Below, piece by piece: positions 7,289-15,156 of a stretch of 22,176 nucleotides of DNA. Source of the DNA: Thauera sp. UBA6194 (GTDB lineage Bacteria > Pseudomonadota > Gammaproteobacteria > Burkholderiales > Rhodocyclaceae); NCBI GenBank assembly GCA_002422685.1, contig DITC01000016.1, positions 1-22,176 of the forward strand, in the 5' to 3' direction. The notes beneath the pieces are model-generated. The model was not told the origin of the DNA and did no database searches. It saw nothing but the letters and a program-made list of their open reading frames with translations. Position 1 is the stretch's first letter; every line of letters begins with the position of its first letter. Both the position numbers and the translations under genes were made by a program.

Positions 7289-7869
7289 ACTTCCTCGCTC
7301 ATGCGCTGCTGGCGGGCGATGCGCCCGCGCTCGTCGTCGGCGGGGTGGTCGGCGACTGGATCAAGGGGCCGCTGCCGGCCGGCCTGCCGGAAGACCTGGC
7401 GCGCGGCGTGGCTCTGCATCGCGCGATCGATGTCTTTGCCGAGACGCACCCGGCCTTCTGCGCCAGCAGGGCGCGGATGTCGGCCGGGCGCAGGCGCTAC
7501 GCCGGGGTGCTGGTCGACATCTTCTACGACCACCTGCTGGCACGTGACTGGGCGCGGTATAGCGCGGACGATCTTGGGGGCTACTGCGCGGTCGTGTATC
7601 GGCAGATTGCCGAGCGACGCCATCATCTCCCAGCCTCGTCGCACCACGCGATCGATCTGATGGCGAGCGAGGATTGGCTGCAGTCCTACGGCGGGCTCGA
7701 GGGCATCGCCGACGTGCTGGCGCGCATGTCGCGCCGCGCGCGCCAGCCCAATCCGCTGGCGGGTGGCGAGGCGGATTTCGTTGCCGCGGCCGAGGGTTTC
7801 GAGCGCGACTTTCGCGCCTGGCTGCCGGACGCGCAGCGCTTCGTGGCCGACTGGCTGTCCACGCGATGA
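7285..7869 (+). CDS. Acyl carrier protein phosphodiesterase-like protein (AcpH/DUF479 family)
   Basis: A 194-residue protein starting at GTG 7285, which overlaps the MFS stop (GTGA). The N-terminus (V)NFLAHALLAGD, followed by VGGVVGDWIKG, matches the opening of the AcpH family, and the HRAIDVFAETHP and VDIFYDHLLARDW segments supply the conserved His/Asp residues of its HD-like fold. AcpH of E. coli removes 4'-phosphopantetheine from acyl carrier protein. Length is as expected. The frame extends upstream inside the MFS gene without family sequence, so the GTG start is preferred. Coupling to an MFS gene is not explained by the known function. Confidence 0.88.
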   Translation: MNFLAHALLAGDAPALVVGGVVGDWIKGPLPAGLPEDLARGVALHRAIDVFAETHPAFCASRARMSAGRRRYAGVLVDIFYDHLLARDWARYSADDLGGYCAVVYRQIAERRHHLPASSHHAIDLMASEDWLQSYGGLEGIADVLARMSRRARQPNPLAGGEADFVAAAEGFERDFRAWLPDAQRFVADWLSTR

Positions 7870-7912
7870 GCGCTATCAGGCGCCTGCGCCCGACGCACGA
7901 ACACGGGATTGA

Positions 7913-8302
7913 ATGCGTATGAACAGAGGATGGCTTGTGATCGGCGCCCTGTCGGCTGCGATTGCGGTGGGGCTGGGGGCCTTCGGCGCGCACGGCCTGC
8001 GCGGCGTGCTGACGCCGGAGATGCTGGCGGTGTTCGAGACCGGGGTGCGCTATCAGATGTATCACGCGCTGGCGCTGGTGGCGCTCGGGCTGGCGGGCAG
8101 CGTCCGGCTGGGGCGGCTGGCGCAGGTGGCGGGCGGCTTGTTCGTCGCGGGTTCGGTGTGCTTTTCCGGCAGCCTGTACCTGCTCACGCTCGCGGGGACC
8201 AAGGGCATCGGCCTGGTCACGCCGTTGGGTGGGGTGATGCTGATCGCGGGCTGGCTGGTGCTGGCAGGCGCAGCGCTCAAGGCTGGGCGGACGAACGCCT
8301 GA
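7913..8302 (+). CDS. DUF423 family inner-membrane protein
   Basis: A 129-residue protein with four predicted membrane helices. The DUF423 signature is clear: GAFGAHGLRGVLTPEML near residues 22-38, then FETGVRYQMYHALAL, and a last helix pair containing the SGSLYLLTL and ITPxGG-like VTPLGGVMLIAGW segments. Function of the family is unknown. Two starts are possible, ATG 7913 and ATG 7919; neither has a strong ribosome-binding site, so the choice is arbitrary. It lies 43 bases after the phosphodiesterase gene and may belong to the same transcript. Confidence 0.88.
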   Translation: MRMNRGWLVIGALSAAIAVGLGAFGAHGLRGVLTPEMLAVFETGVRYQMYHALALVALGLAGSVRLGRLAQVAGGLFVAGSVCFSGSLYLLTLAGTKGIGLVTPLGGVMLIAGWLVLAGAALKAGRTNA

Positions 8303-8320
8303 CGCGGCTGCCGAGCGGGA

Positions 8321-8569
8321 TCAGGTCAGATGAATCTTGCGCGCGGCGAAGGCCTCGGCGAGCGTGTCGAATTCCCGGCTGCGATCCGCGCTGAGGCGGA
8401 AGAAGACCCGGTTGTCCTGCACGCGGCCGCAGTAGCTGCGGATGATCACGCGCTCGATGCCGGGAATGCCGGGGTTCGATTCGACGGTCTTGATGGCGCC
8501 GGTGCCGGTGTCGTACACACCGGGCCGCTCCCTGAGGCCGAAGGGGTCGTCGATGCAGTGGTCGTTCAT
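8321..8569 (-). CDS. Small hypothetical protein
   Basis: An 82-residue soluble protein starting MNDHCIDDPFGLRERPG. I chose ATG 8569 because GAGGAG lies nine bases upstream; an in-frame ATG ten codons earlier (8599) has no such site. The sequence has a segment that reads like a beta-rich fold (GVYDTGTGAIKTVESNPG, IERVIIRSYCGRVQDNRVFF) and a helical end. I do not recognise a family. It lies downstream of dnaE2 on the same strand, 167 bases away, and converges with the DUF423 gene. Confidence 0.6.
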   Translation of the reverse strand: MNDHCIDDPFGLRERPGVYDTGTGAIKTVESNPGIPGIERVIIRSYCGRVQDNRVFFRLSADRSREFDTLAEAFAARKIHLT

Positions 8570-8656
8570 GGGCGCTTGCTCCTCGAACAGGTGATGCACG
8601 CCGCAAAGATAGCACCGACCGGCGCTCGGTGTTGAGCGGCGCTGGCGGCAGACGTC

Positions 8657-8682
8657 GTTCGGTGATGTCGCTCGGTGATGTC
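8657..8682. repeat. Two tandem 13-base repeats
   Basis: GTTCGGTGATGTC and GCTCGGTGATGTC are adjacent, differing at one base. They lie in the gap between dnaE2 and the small hypothetical gene. Short and possibly chance. Confidence 0.4.
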
Positions 8683-8736
8683 ATGTAGCGATGCCGTTCA
8701 GTGGCGTTTTCCATAGGCGCGGTTCATCGACGCTGT

Positions 8737-11700
8737 TCAGTGAAAATCGCGGCTGCGTGCGGCCAACTCGCCCAGCAGTGCGGAATGGTCCACCACCCGG
8801 TTCGCCACCAGATGCACGACGCGACCCTGGCGGCTGATCTGCCCGAACACGCCCATCAGCCGGGCGCCGAGCAGGATGCGGCGCTGCTGCTCGAAGAGCT
8901 CGGGGCGGACGATGACGTTGGTGAGCCCGGTCTCGTCTTCCAGCGTCACGAACAGCGTGCCCTTGGCGGTGCCCGGGCGCTGGCGGCAGGTGACCAGGCC
9001 GGCGCCGCGGGCGAGCATGCGGTCGGGGGCCGCGGCGATGTCGGCGGCGGTGATGAAGCGCAGTCGCGCGAGTTGCTCGCGCACGAAAGACAGCGGGTGG
9101 CGGCCGAGGGTGAAACCGAGGCGCGCGTAGTCGGCGAGCAGGTCTTCGGTCTCGGCGGGCGCGTCCAGAGTGGCGGCGACGTCGCCGCCGGGGGCCGCGG
9201 CGAGCAGTCCGGGCAGGGGCGCCGCGCCGCTCGCCTGCCACAGCGCCTGGCGGCGATGGCCGGCGAGGCGGGCGAGCGCGCCGCCGGTGGCGAGCGTGCG
9301 CAGGTCGCCGGCGTCGAGCCGGGCACGCGCGGCGAGGTCCTGGGTGTCGGTGAAAATGCGTTCGGTGCGCGCCGCGACGATGCGCGCGGCGGCCTCGCGC
9401 GCCAGGCCGCGGATCATGCGCAGGCCGAGGCGGACCGCGGGTGAGCCGCCCGTGGCGGGCTCCAGCGTGCAGTCCCACGCGCTCGCGCCGACGTCCGCTG
9501 CGCGCACCTCCACCCCGTGCCGGCGCGCGTCCTGGATCAGCTGCGAGGGCGCATAGAAGCCCATCGGCTGGCTGTTGAGCAGCGCGGCGAGGAAGGCCGC
9601 GGGCTCGAAGCACTTCAACCAGGCCGAGGCATAGACCAGCAGCGCGAAGCTGGCGGCGTGGGATTCGGGGAAGCCGTAGCTGCCGAAGCCCTCGATCTGC
9701 TGGCACAGGCGCTGCGCGAAGTCGGGGTCGTAGCGGTTCTTCGCCAGCCCGTCGAGCAGCTTCTGGCGGTAACGCTCGAGTTCGCCCTTGCGCCGCCAGG
9801 CGCCCATCGCACGGCGTAGCTGGTCGGCCTCGCCGCCGCTGAAGTCGGCCGCGACCACGGCGAGCTGCATCACCTGCTCCTGGAAGATCGGCACGCCGAG
9901 CGTGCGCGCGAGCACGCCGCGGATCTCCGCGCGCAGCCCGGCCATCGGGTCCTCGCCGCGCGCCACGCGCTCGCGCGCCTGCAGGTAGGGATGGACCATG
10001 CCGCCCTGGATCGGGCCGGGGCGCACGATCGCGACCTCCACCACGAGGTCGTAGAAGCGGCGCGGCTTGAGGCGCGGCAGCATGGTCATCTGCGCGCGCG
10101 ATTCGACCTGGAACACGCCGACCGAGTCGGCGCGCGTCAGCATCTCGTACACCTGCGGCCGCTCGCGCGGGATGGTCGCCAGCGTCAGCGGCCGCCCGCG
10201 CCAGGCCGACACCAGCGCCAGCCCGCGCCGCAGTGCGGACAGCATGCCGAGCGCGAGCACGTCGATCTTCATCAGGCCGACCGCGTCGAGGTCGTCCTTG
10301 TCCCACTGGATCACGGTGCGATCGGGCATGGCGGCGTTCTCGACCGGCACCAGCTCGTCGAGCCGGCCGCGCGCGATGACGAAGCCGCCGACGTGCTGTG
10401 ACAGGTGGCGCGGAAAGCCGATGAGCTCCTCGGTGAGCGCGATCAGCCTTTGCGTGACCGGGCTGGCCGGGTCGAGCCCGGCCTCGGCCAGGCGTTCGGG
10501 CAGGATGCGGCGGCCGTCGAACCAGTGGTGCTCGCGAGTCAGTCGCTCGATCAGCGCCTCGTCCAGGCCGAGCGCGCGGCCGACGTCGCGCAGCGCGCTG
10601 CGCGAACGGTAGCTGATCACCGTGGCGGCGAGCGCGGCGCGCTCGCGGCCGTACTTGCGGTAGATGTACTGGATGACCTCTTCGCGGCGCTCGTGCTCGA
10701 AATCGACGTCGATGTCGGGCGGCTCGTTGCGCTCGCGCGAGATGAAGCGCTCGACCAGCATGATGCCGAGCTGCGGATCGACCTCGGTGATGCCCAGCGC
10801 CCAGCACACCACCGAGTTGGCCGCCGAGCCGCGCCCCTGGCACAGGATGCCGGCCGCGCGGGCGAAGCGCACGATGTCATGCACGGTGAGGAAGTAGGGC
10901 TCGTAGCCGAGCTCGGCGATGAGCGCGAGCTCGTGCTCGATCTGCGCGCGTACCGAGGGCGGCGCAGGGTCGTCGGCCGGCCGGGGCGGGGTGACAGTGG
11001 GCGAGGGTGTTGCGATGCGGGCGGGGCTGGCAGCGCGGCCGAGACTTACGCAGTGGTCGGCGAGGTCGGGTGCGGAAGGCTGAGCTGAGGTGCTGGCCCG
11101 ATCAGTCTCGGTGCCGGTTCGGCCGCTGCCCCGGTGTTCTCGTTCGCGGTAGCGCCAGGCCAGCCCGCCTTCCACCAGGCGGCGCAGCCAGCTCGCCGGG
11201 GTCTCGCCGGGGGGGACGAGCTCGACCGGGTATTCGTAGCGCAATTCGTCCAGGGAGAAGCTGCAGCGCCCGGCCACCGCCAGGGTCTCGGCGAGCAGGG
11301 CGGGCGGGTAGCGGCTGGCGAGCGTGGCGCGGTCGTGCAGGCGGCGCTCGGCGTTGGCGGCGAGCGCCAGCCCGGCCTCGGCCACGCTGCAGTGCAGGCG
11401 CAGCGCGGTCATCACGTCGGCGAGCGGGCGGCGTGCGCGCGTGTGCATCAGCGCAGCGCTGGCGGCCACCAGGCGCAGGCCTGCGCTGTGGGCGATGTGC
11501 TCGAGCCAGCCCAGGCGTTCGTGGTCCATGCCGTCGAGCTGCACCGTCATGCTGATCCAGCTGCGTTCGGGGAGCAGCGTCGCCAGCCAGCACGCATCGG
11601 CGGCGAGGCGGGCGGCGGCTTCGTCCAGCCCGTCGAGGGGCGGAAAGTTCGATGGTGGAACGAGCAGGGCGAGGCAGTCGGCGAGGTCCTGTGGTGCGCA

Positions 11701-12057
11701 GGCCTCGAGCGTGGCTCGGGTGAGCAGGTAGTGCCCCTTGTCGGCGCCACGCCGCGCCTGGGTGATGAGTCGCGCGAGCTGGCCGTAGCCGGTCCGGTTC
11801 GTTGCCAGCAGCACGATGTGCGGGCCGTCGGCGAGCTGGAACGCGCTGCCGATGATCAGCCGCGGGCGGTTCTCTTCGGGCAGCAGCTGCAGCGCGCGGT
11901 GGGCGCGCACCACGCCGGCGAGCGAGCACTCGTCGGTGAGCGCGATGGCGGCGTAGCCGAACTCGGCCGCCTGCGTGACGAGCTCCTCGGGGTGCGAGGC
12001 GCCGCGCTGGAAGCTGAAGTTGCTCAGGCAATGAAGTTCGGCATAGGGTGGAGGCAT
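8737..12057 (-). CDS. dnaE2: Error-prone DNA polymerase DnaE2
   Basis: A 1106-residue C-family polymerase. The N-terminal PHP domain opens YAELHCLSNFSFQRGASHPEELV, the DnaE2 rather than DnaE1 form. The polymerase core carries GRGSAANSVVCW and the catalytic aspartates in PPDIDVDFEHE (D448, D450 and, in the same strand, D452). The helix-hairpin-helix and OB-fold regions follow. DnaE2 carries out translesion synthesis after DNA damage, usually with ImuA and ImuB. Neither partner is adjacent here. The start at 12057 is fixed by the conserved YAELHC directly after it, yet no ribosome-binding site precedes it: a LexA box and predicted promoter occupy that space. Residues about 306-368 are a Pro/Ala/Ser-rich insertion between the PHP and polymerase parts. 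Confidence 0.96.
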   Translation of the reverse strand: MPPPYAELHCLSNFSFQRGASHPEELVTQAAEFGYAAIALTDECSLAGVVRAHRALQLLPEENRPRLIIGSAFQLADGPHIVLLATNRTGYGQLARLITQARRGADKGHYLLTRATLEACAPQDLADCLALLVPPSNFPPLDGLDEAAARLAADACWLATLLPERSWISMTVQLDGMDHERLGWLEHIAHSAGLRLVAASAALMHTRARRPLADVMTALRLHCSVAEAGLALAANAERRLHDRATLASRYPPALLAETLAVAGRCSFSLDELRYEYPVELVPPGETPASWLRRLVEGGLAWRYREREHRGSGRTGTETDRASTSAQPSAPDLADHCVSLGRAASPARIATPSPTVTPPRPADDPAPPSVRAQIEHELALIAELGYEPYFLTVHDIVRFARAAGILCQGRGSAANSVVCWALGITEVDPQLGIMLVERFISRERNEPPDIDVDFEHERREEVIQYIYRKYGRERAALAATVISYRSRSALRDVGRALGLDEALIERLTREHHWFDGRRILPERLAEAGLDPASPVTQRLIALTEELIGFPRHLSQHVGGFVIARGRLDELVPVENAAMPDRTVIQWDKDDLDAVGLMKIDVLALGMLSALRRGLALVSAWRGRPLTLATIPRERPQVYEMLTRADSVGVFQVESRAQMTMLPRLKPRRFYDLVVEVAIVRPGPIQGGMVHPYLQARERVARGEDPMAGLRAEIRGVLARTLGVPIFQEQVMQLAVVAADFSGGEADQLRRAMGAWRRKGELERYRQKLLDGLAKNRYDPDFAQRLCQQIEGFGSYGFPESHAASFALLVYASAWLKCFEPAAFLAALLNSQPMGFYAPSQLIQDARRHGVEVRAADVGASAWDCTLEPATGGSPAVRLGLRMIRGLAREAAARIVAARTERIFTDTQDLAARARLDAGDLRTLATGGALARLAGHRRQALWQASGAAPLPGLLAAAPGGDVAATLDAPAETEDLLADYARLGFTLGRHPLSFVREQLARLRFITAADIAAAPDRMLARGAGLVTCRQRPGTAKGTLFVTLEDETGLTNVIVRPELFEQQRRILLGARLMGVFGQISRQGRVVHLVANRVVDHSALLGELAARSRDFH

Positions 12058-12063
12058 GAAAGA

Positions 12064-12092
12064 ACTGTAAATAAATACAGTCTTTGTCGCAA
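12064..12092 (-). promoter_or_regulatory. Predicted dnaE2 promoter
   Basis: On the minus strand TTGCGA (12087-12092) and TACAGT (12064-12069) are 17 bases apart, each matching consensus at four of six positions. Six bases separate the -10 from the dnaE2 ATG, so transcription starting seven bases after the -10 would begin on the A of the start codon. Confidence 0.5.
12065..12080. promoter_or_regulatory. LexA binding site (SOS box)
   Basis: CTGTAAATAAATACAG is a CTG-N10-CAG site with an AT-rich centre, an excellent match to the proteobacterial LexA consensus. It overlaps the -10 and the spacer of the predicted dnaE2 promoter and ends seven bases before the start codon, so LexA binding should block transcription until DNA damage. 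The divergent ABC importer starts 188 bases away and is less likely to be controlled by it. Confidence 0.9.
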
Positions 12093-12267
12093 GAGAAGGC
12101 CTCTTGTTGTGCGTCCCGGGCGGTGCGCTGGCGTGTCTTGGGGTCTACAGCAGTCGCACGCCACGAGCGCACTGTTAAACTCTCGTCTTTGCGATTTTTC
12201 ATTGTCGCGGTCGACGATCGCGCGAGCCCACCACTGCCCGGCCGGCATGGCCGTAAAGGAGTCTTTC

Positions 12268-13239
12268 ATGAGCTTCAACACGTCCCGTAAGGTGCTGTTC
12301 GGCGCGCTGGCGCTGGCTTTTGCGTTTGCCGCGCCGGTGCATGCGCAGCAGAAGTCGGTCGCGATCACCGCGATCGTCGAACATCCGGCGCTCGATGCGG
12401 TGCGCGACGGCGTCAAGGAAGCCCTGACTGCTGCCGGCTACGAGGACGGCAAGAACCTCAAGTGGCAGTACCAGAGCGCCCAGGGCAACACCGGCACGGC
12501 GGCGCAGATCGCGCGCAAGTTCATCGGCGACAAGTCCGACGTGATCGTCGCCATCGCCACCCCCTCGGCGCAGGCCGTGGCGGCGGCGACCAAGGACATC
12601 CCGCTGGTGTATTCGGCGGTGACCGATCCGGTGGCGGCCAAGCTGGTGCCGTCGATGGCGGCCTCGGGCAGCAACATCACCGGCGTGTCGGACGCGCTCG
12701 AGCTCGACAAGCAGATCGAACTCATCAAGCGCGTCGCCCCCAACGCCAAGCGCGTCGGCATGGTGTTCAACCCGGGCGAGGCCAACTCGGTGGTGGTGCT
12801 CGAGCAGATGCGCGAGCTGCTGCCCAAGCACGGCATGAGCCTGGTCGATGCCGCCGCGCCGCGTTCGGTGGACGTGGGCTCGGCCGCGCGCAGCCTGATC
12901 GACAAGGTCGATGTGTTCTACACCAGCACCGACAACAACGTGGTGTCGGCCTACGAGGCACTGGTCAAGGTCGGCATGGACGCCAAGATCCCGCTCGTGG
13001 CCGCCGACACCGACAGCGTTGCGCGTGGCGCGGTCGCCGCGTACGGCATGGACTACAAGGCCATCGGCGTGCAGACCGGCGAGATGGTGGTGCGCATCCT
13101 CAAGGGCGAGAAGCCGGGCGACATGGCCTCCGAGACCAGCAACAAGCTGTCCCTGCATGTGAATCCGGGTTCGGCGCAGAAGCAGGGCGTCACGCTGCCC
13201 GAAGATCTGGTCAAGGAAGCAGCCAAGGTCATCGAGTAA
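12268..13239 (+). CDS. ABC importer substrate-binding protein (PF04392 type)
   Basis: A 323-residue secreted protein. Residues 1-26 form a signal peptide ending APVHA before QQKS. The mature part has the periplasmic-binding fold of the family often annotated as tryptophan/tyrosine-type ABC binding protein: VAITAIVEHPALDAVRDG, then ATPSAQAVAAATKDIPLVYSAVTDP, NITGVSD, VGMVFNPGEANS and VAADTDSVARGAVAAYG. There is no lipobox cysteine, so it is probably free in the periplasm. The start ATG 12268 has an AAAGGAG site at 12255-12261. It is the first gene of a three-gene importer operon. The ligand is assigned by family habit only; an aromatic amino acid is likely but unproven. Confidence 0.9.
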   Translation: MSFNTSRKVLFGALALAFAFAAPVHAQQKSVAITAIVEHPALDAVRDGVKEALTAAGYEDGKNLKWQYQSAQGNTGTAAQIARKFIGDKSDVIVAIATPSAQAVAAATKDIPLVYSAVTDPVAAKLVPSMAASGSNITGVSDALELDKQIELIKRVAPNAKRVGMVFNPGEANSVVVLEQMRELLPKHGMSLVDAAAPRSVDVGSAARSLIDKVDVFYTSTDNNVVSAYEALVKVGMDAKIPLVAADTDSVARGAVAAYGMDYKAIGVQTGEMVVRILKGEKPGDMASETSNKLSLHVNPGSAQKQGVTLPEDLVKEAAKVIE

Positions 13240-13252
13240 TCGCGTTCGGGCT

Positions 13253-13311
13253 CGATCCGGCTGCGGCCGGATCGTTCCGCTCGCCGCGGGCGCTCCGGTC
13301 AGGGCGCCCGC
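13253..13311 (+). terminator. Two intercistronic hairpins after the binding-protein gene
   Basis: CGATCCGGC at 13253-13261 pairs with GCCGGATCG at 13266-13274 around a TGCG loop. GCGGGCGC at 13286-13293 pairs with GCGCCCGC at 13304-13311 around ten bases, followed by the weak T-rich GTCGTCTTT. The stems lie in the 99-base gap before the permease. They may act as a partial terminator or protect the upstream mRNA 3' end, giving more binding protein than permease. Confidence 0.5.
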
Positions 13312-13338
13312 GTCGTCTTTCAATCAACGGTATTTCCC

Positions 13339-14229
13339 ATGTCCCTCTACACCCTGCTCGGGGCGCTCGAGATCGGCCTGATCTTCAGCCTGGTCGCCCT
13401 CGGCGTGTATATCTCCTTCCGGCTGCTGCGCTTTCCCGACCTCACCGTGGATGGCAGCTTCCCGCTCGGTGGCGCCGTTGCCGCGACCATGATCGCCGCC
13501 GGCTACGACCCCTTCACCTCGACCATCGTGGCGACGCTGGCCGGCGCGGTCGCGGGCCTGATCACCGGCTGGCTCAACGTCAGCCTCAAGATCATGGACC
13601 TGCTCGCCAGCATCCTGATGATGATCGCGCTGTACTCGATCAACCTGCGCATCATGGGCAAGCCCAACGTGCCCTTGATCACCGAACCCACGGTCTTCAA
13701 CCTGCTGCAGCCCGAGGGCATGGCCGACTACGTGTTCCGCCCGCTGCTGCTGGTGTTCGTGGTGCTGGCGGTCAAGCTGCTGCTCGACGGTTTCTTCGCC
13801 ACCCAGAGCGGGCTGGCGATCCGTGCGACCGGCTCCAACGCACGCATGGCGCGCGCCCAGGGCGTCAACACCGGCGTGGCGGTACTCGCCGGCATGGCGC
13901 TGTCGAACGCGCTGGTGGGCCTGGCCGGGGCGCTGTTCGCGCAGACCCAGGGCGGGGCGGATATTTCCATGGGCGTGGGCACGATCGTCATCGGCCTCGC
14001 CGCGGTGATCGTCGGCGAGAGCCTGCTGCCTTCGCGCAAGCTCTACCTGGCCACGCTCGCGGTCATCGTCGGCGCCATCGTGTATCGCTTCTTCATCGCG
14101 CTCGCGCTCAATTCGGACTTCATCGGCCTGCAGGCGCAGGACCTCAACCTGGTGACCGCGCTGCTGGTGACGATCGCGCTGGTGGTGCCGAGGCTGCGCG
14201 CCCACTGGTCCGGAAAGAAGGGAGCCTGA
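13339..14229 (+). CDS. ABC importer permease (branched-chain amino acid permease-like)
   Basis: A 296-residue membrane protein with about eight or nine helices. The N-terminal half has the Gly/Ala-rich GVYISFRLLRFPDLTVDGSF segment and the ALYSINLRIMGKPNVP region typical of permeases paired with this type of binding protein. The segment GLAIRATGSNARMARAQGV corresponds to the cytoplasmic coupling loop that contacts the ATPase. It sits between the binding-protein and ATPase genes, with one base before the next start, so all three form one importer in the inner membrane. Confidence 0.92.
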   Translation: MSLYTLLGALEIGLIFSLVALGVYISFRLLRFPDLTVDGSFPLGGAVAATMIAAGYDPFTSTIVATLAGAVAGLITGWLNVSLKIMDLLASILMMIALYSINLRIMGKPNVPLITEPTVFNLLQPEGMADYVFRPLLLVFVVLAVKLLLDGFFATQSGLAIRATGSNARMARAQGVNTGVAVLAGMALSNALVGLAGALFAQTQGGADISMGVGTIVIGLAAVIVGESLLPSRKLYLATLAVIVGAIVYRFFIALALNSDFIGLQAQDLNLVTALLVTIALVVPRLRAHWSGKKGA

Positions 14230-14230
14230 C

Positions 14231-15025
14231 ATGCTTAAAGCAACCGACCTTCGCCTCACCTTCAACCCCGGCACGCCGATCGAGACCCAGGCCCTGCGCG
14301 GCATGTCGCTCGAGATCCCGACCGGGCAGTTCGTCACCGTGATCGGCTCCAACGGCGCCGGCAAGTCGACCTTCCTCAACGCCGTCTCCGGAGAGCAGAA
14401 GGTCGACGGCGGCACCATCGAGATCGACGGCATCGACATGACCCGCCAGCCGGTGTGGGCGCGCGCGCGCCACGTCGCGCGCGTATTCCAGGACCCGCTC
14501 GCCGGTACCTGCGAGGACCTGACCATCGAGGAGAACATGGCGCTCGCCAAGATGCGCGGCGAGCGCCGGGGCCTGTCGTTCGCGGTCAAGCCGGCGCTGC
14601 GCGAGGAGTTCCGCGCGCAGTTGTCTACCCTCGGCCTCGGCCTGGAGAATCGCCTGTCCGACCGCATCGGCCTGCTCTCCGGCGGCCAGCGCCAGGCGGT
14701 GAGCCTGTTGATGGCGGCGCTGCAGCCCTCGCGCCTGCTGCTGCTCGACGAGCACACCGCCGCGCTCGACCCGCGCACCGCGGCATTCGTGCTCGAACTC
14801 ACCGTGCGCATCGTCGCAGAGCACAAGCTCACCACGATGATGGTCACCCACTCGATGCGCCAGGCGCTCGACGTCGGCCAGCGCACGGTGATGCTGCACC
14901 AAGGCCGCGTGGTGCTCGATGTGTCCGGCACCGAGCGCGAGGGGCTCGACGTGCATCACCTGCTCGACATGTTCGAGAAGGTGCGCGGCGAGGAGATCGA
15001 CGACGACGCGCTGCTGCTGGGATAG
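14231..15025 (+). CDS. ABC importer ATP-binding protein
   Basis: A 264-residue ATPase with all ABC motifs: Walker A GSNGAGKST (39-47), Q-loop Gln87 in RVFQDP, signature LSGGQ (149-153), Walker B LLLLDE (169-174) and the switch His207 in MVTHSM. It supplies energy for the importer formed with the preceding permease and binding protein. The ribosome-binding site AAGGGAG lies in the end of the permease gene, only one base separating stop and ATG. No strong terminator follows; a 7-bp hairpin at 15054-15073 has no T-tract. Confidence 0.94.
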   Translation: MLKATDLRLTFNPGTPIETQALRGMSLEIPTGQFVTVIGSNGAGKSTFLNAVSGEQKVDGGTIEIDGIDMTRQPVWARARHVARVFQDPLAGTCEDLTIEENMALAKMRGERRGLSFAVKPALREEFRAQLSTLGLGLENRLSDRIGLLSGGQRQAVSLLMAALQPSRLLLLDEHTAALDPRTAAFVLELTVRIVAEHKLTTMMVTHSMRQALDVGQRTVMLHQGRVVLDVSGTEREGLDVHHLLDMFEKVRGEEIDDDALLLG

Positions 15026-15085
15026 CGCCCGGGTGTCGTGGCGCGCCGTGCCGGCGAGCGCGTTTTCGCTTGCTGGCCAGGGGTG

Positions 15086-15145
15086 ATTTGCTCAGGCGCC
15101 ATGCTCGGTCAGTGGCAGATGAGCAAATGAAAGACCTGACCCTAG
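15086..15145. repeat. REP-like hairpin with a conserved-looking tail
   Basis: ATTTGCTCA at 15086-15094 pairs exactly with TGAGCAAAT at 15120-15128 around 25 bases. The right arm runs into GAAAGACCTGACCCT. From memory, variants of this tail recur near IS200-like (Y1/RAYT) transposase genes in several proteobacteria. No transposase is present here, so it would be an orphan copy or a remnant. Confidence 0.45.
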
Positions 15146-15156
15146 ATTTCCCACCC

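Noticed and set aside
8681..10843. Long minus-strand frame inside dnaE2 in another phase, rich in Arg and Ala
   Set aside because: A typical frame-shifted shadow of a GC-rich gene; the true frame has full DnaE2 motifs.
12093..12267. Promoter or riboswitch for the ABC importer
   Set aside because: A TAAACT -10-like hexamer at 12176 has no good -35, and no recognisable riboswitch fold or T-box sequence is visible.
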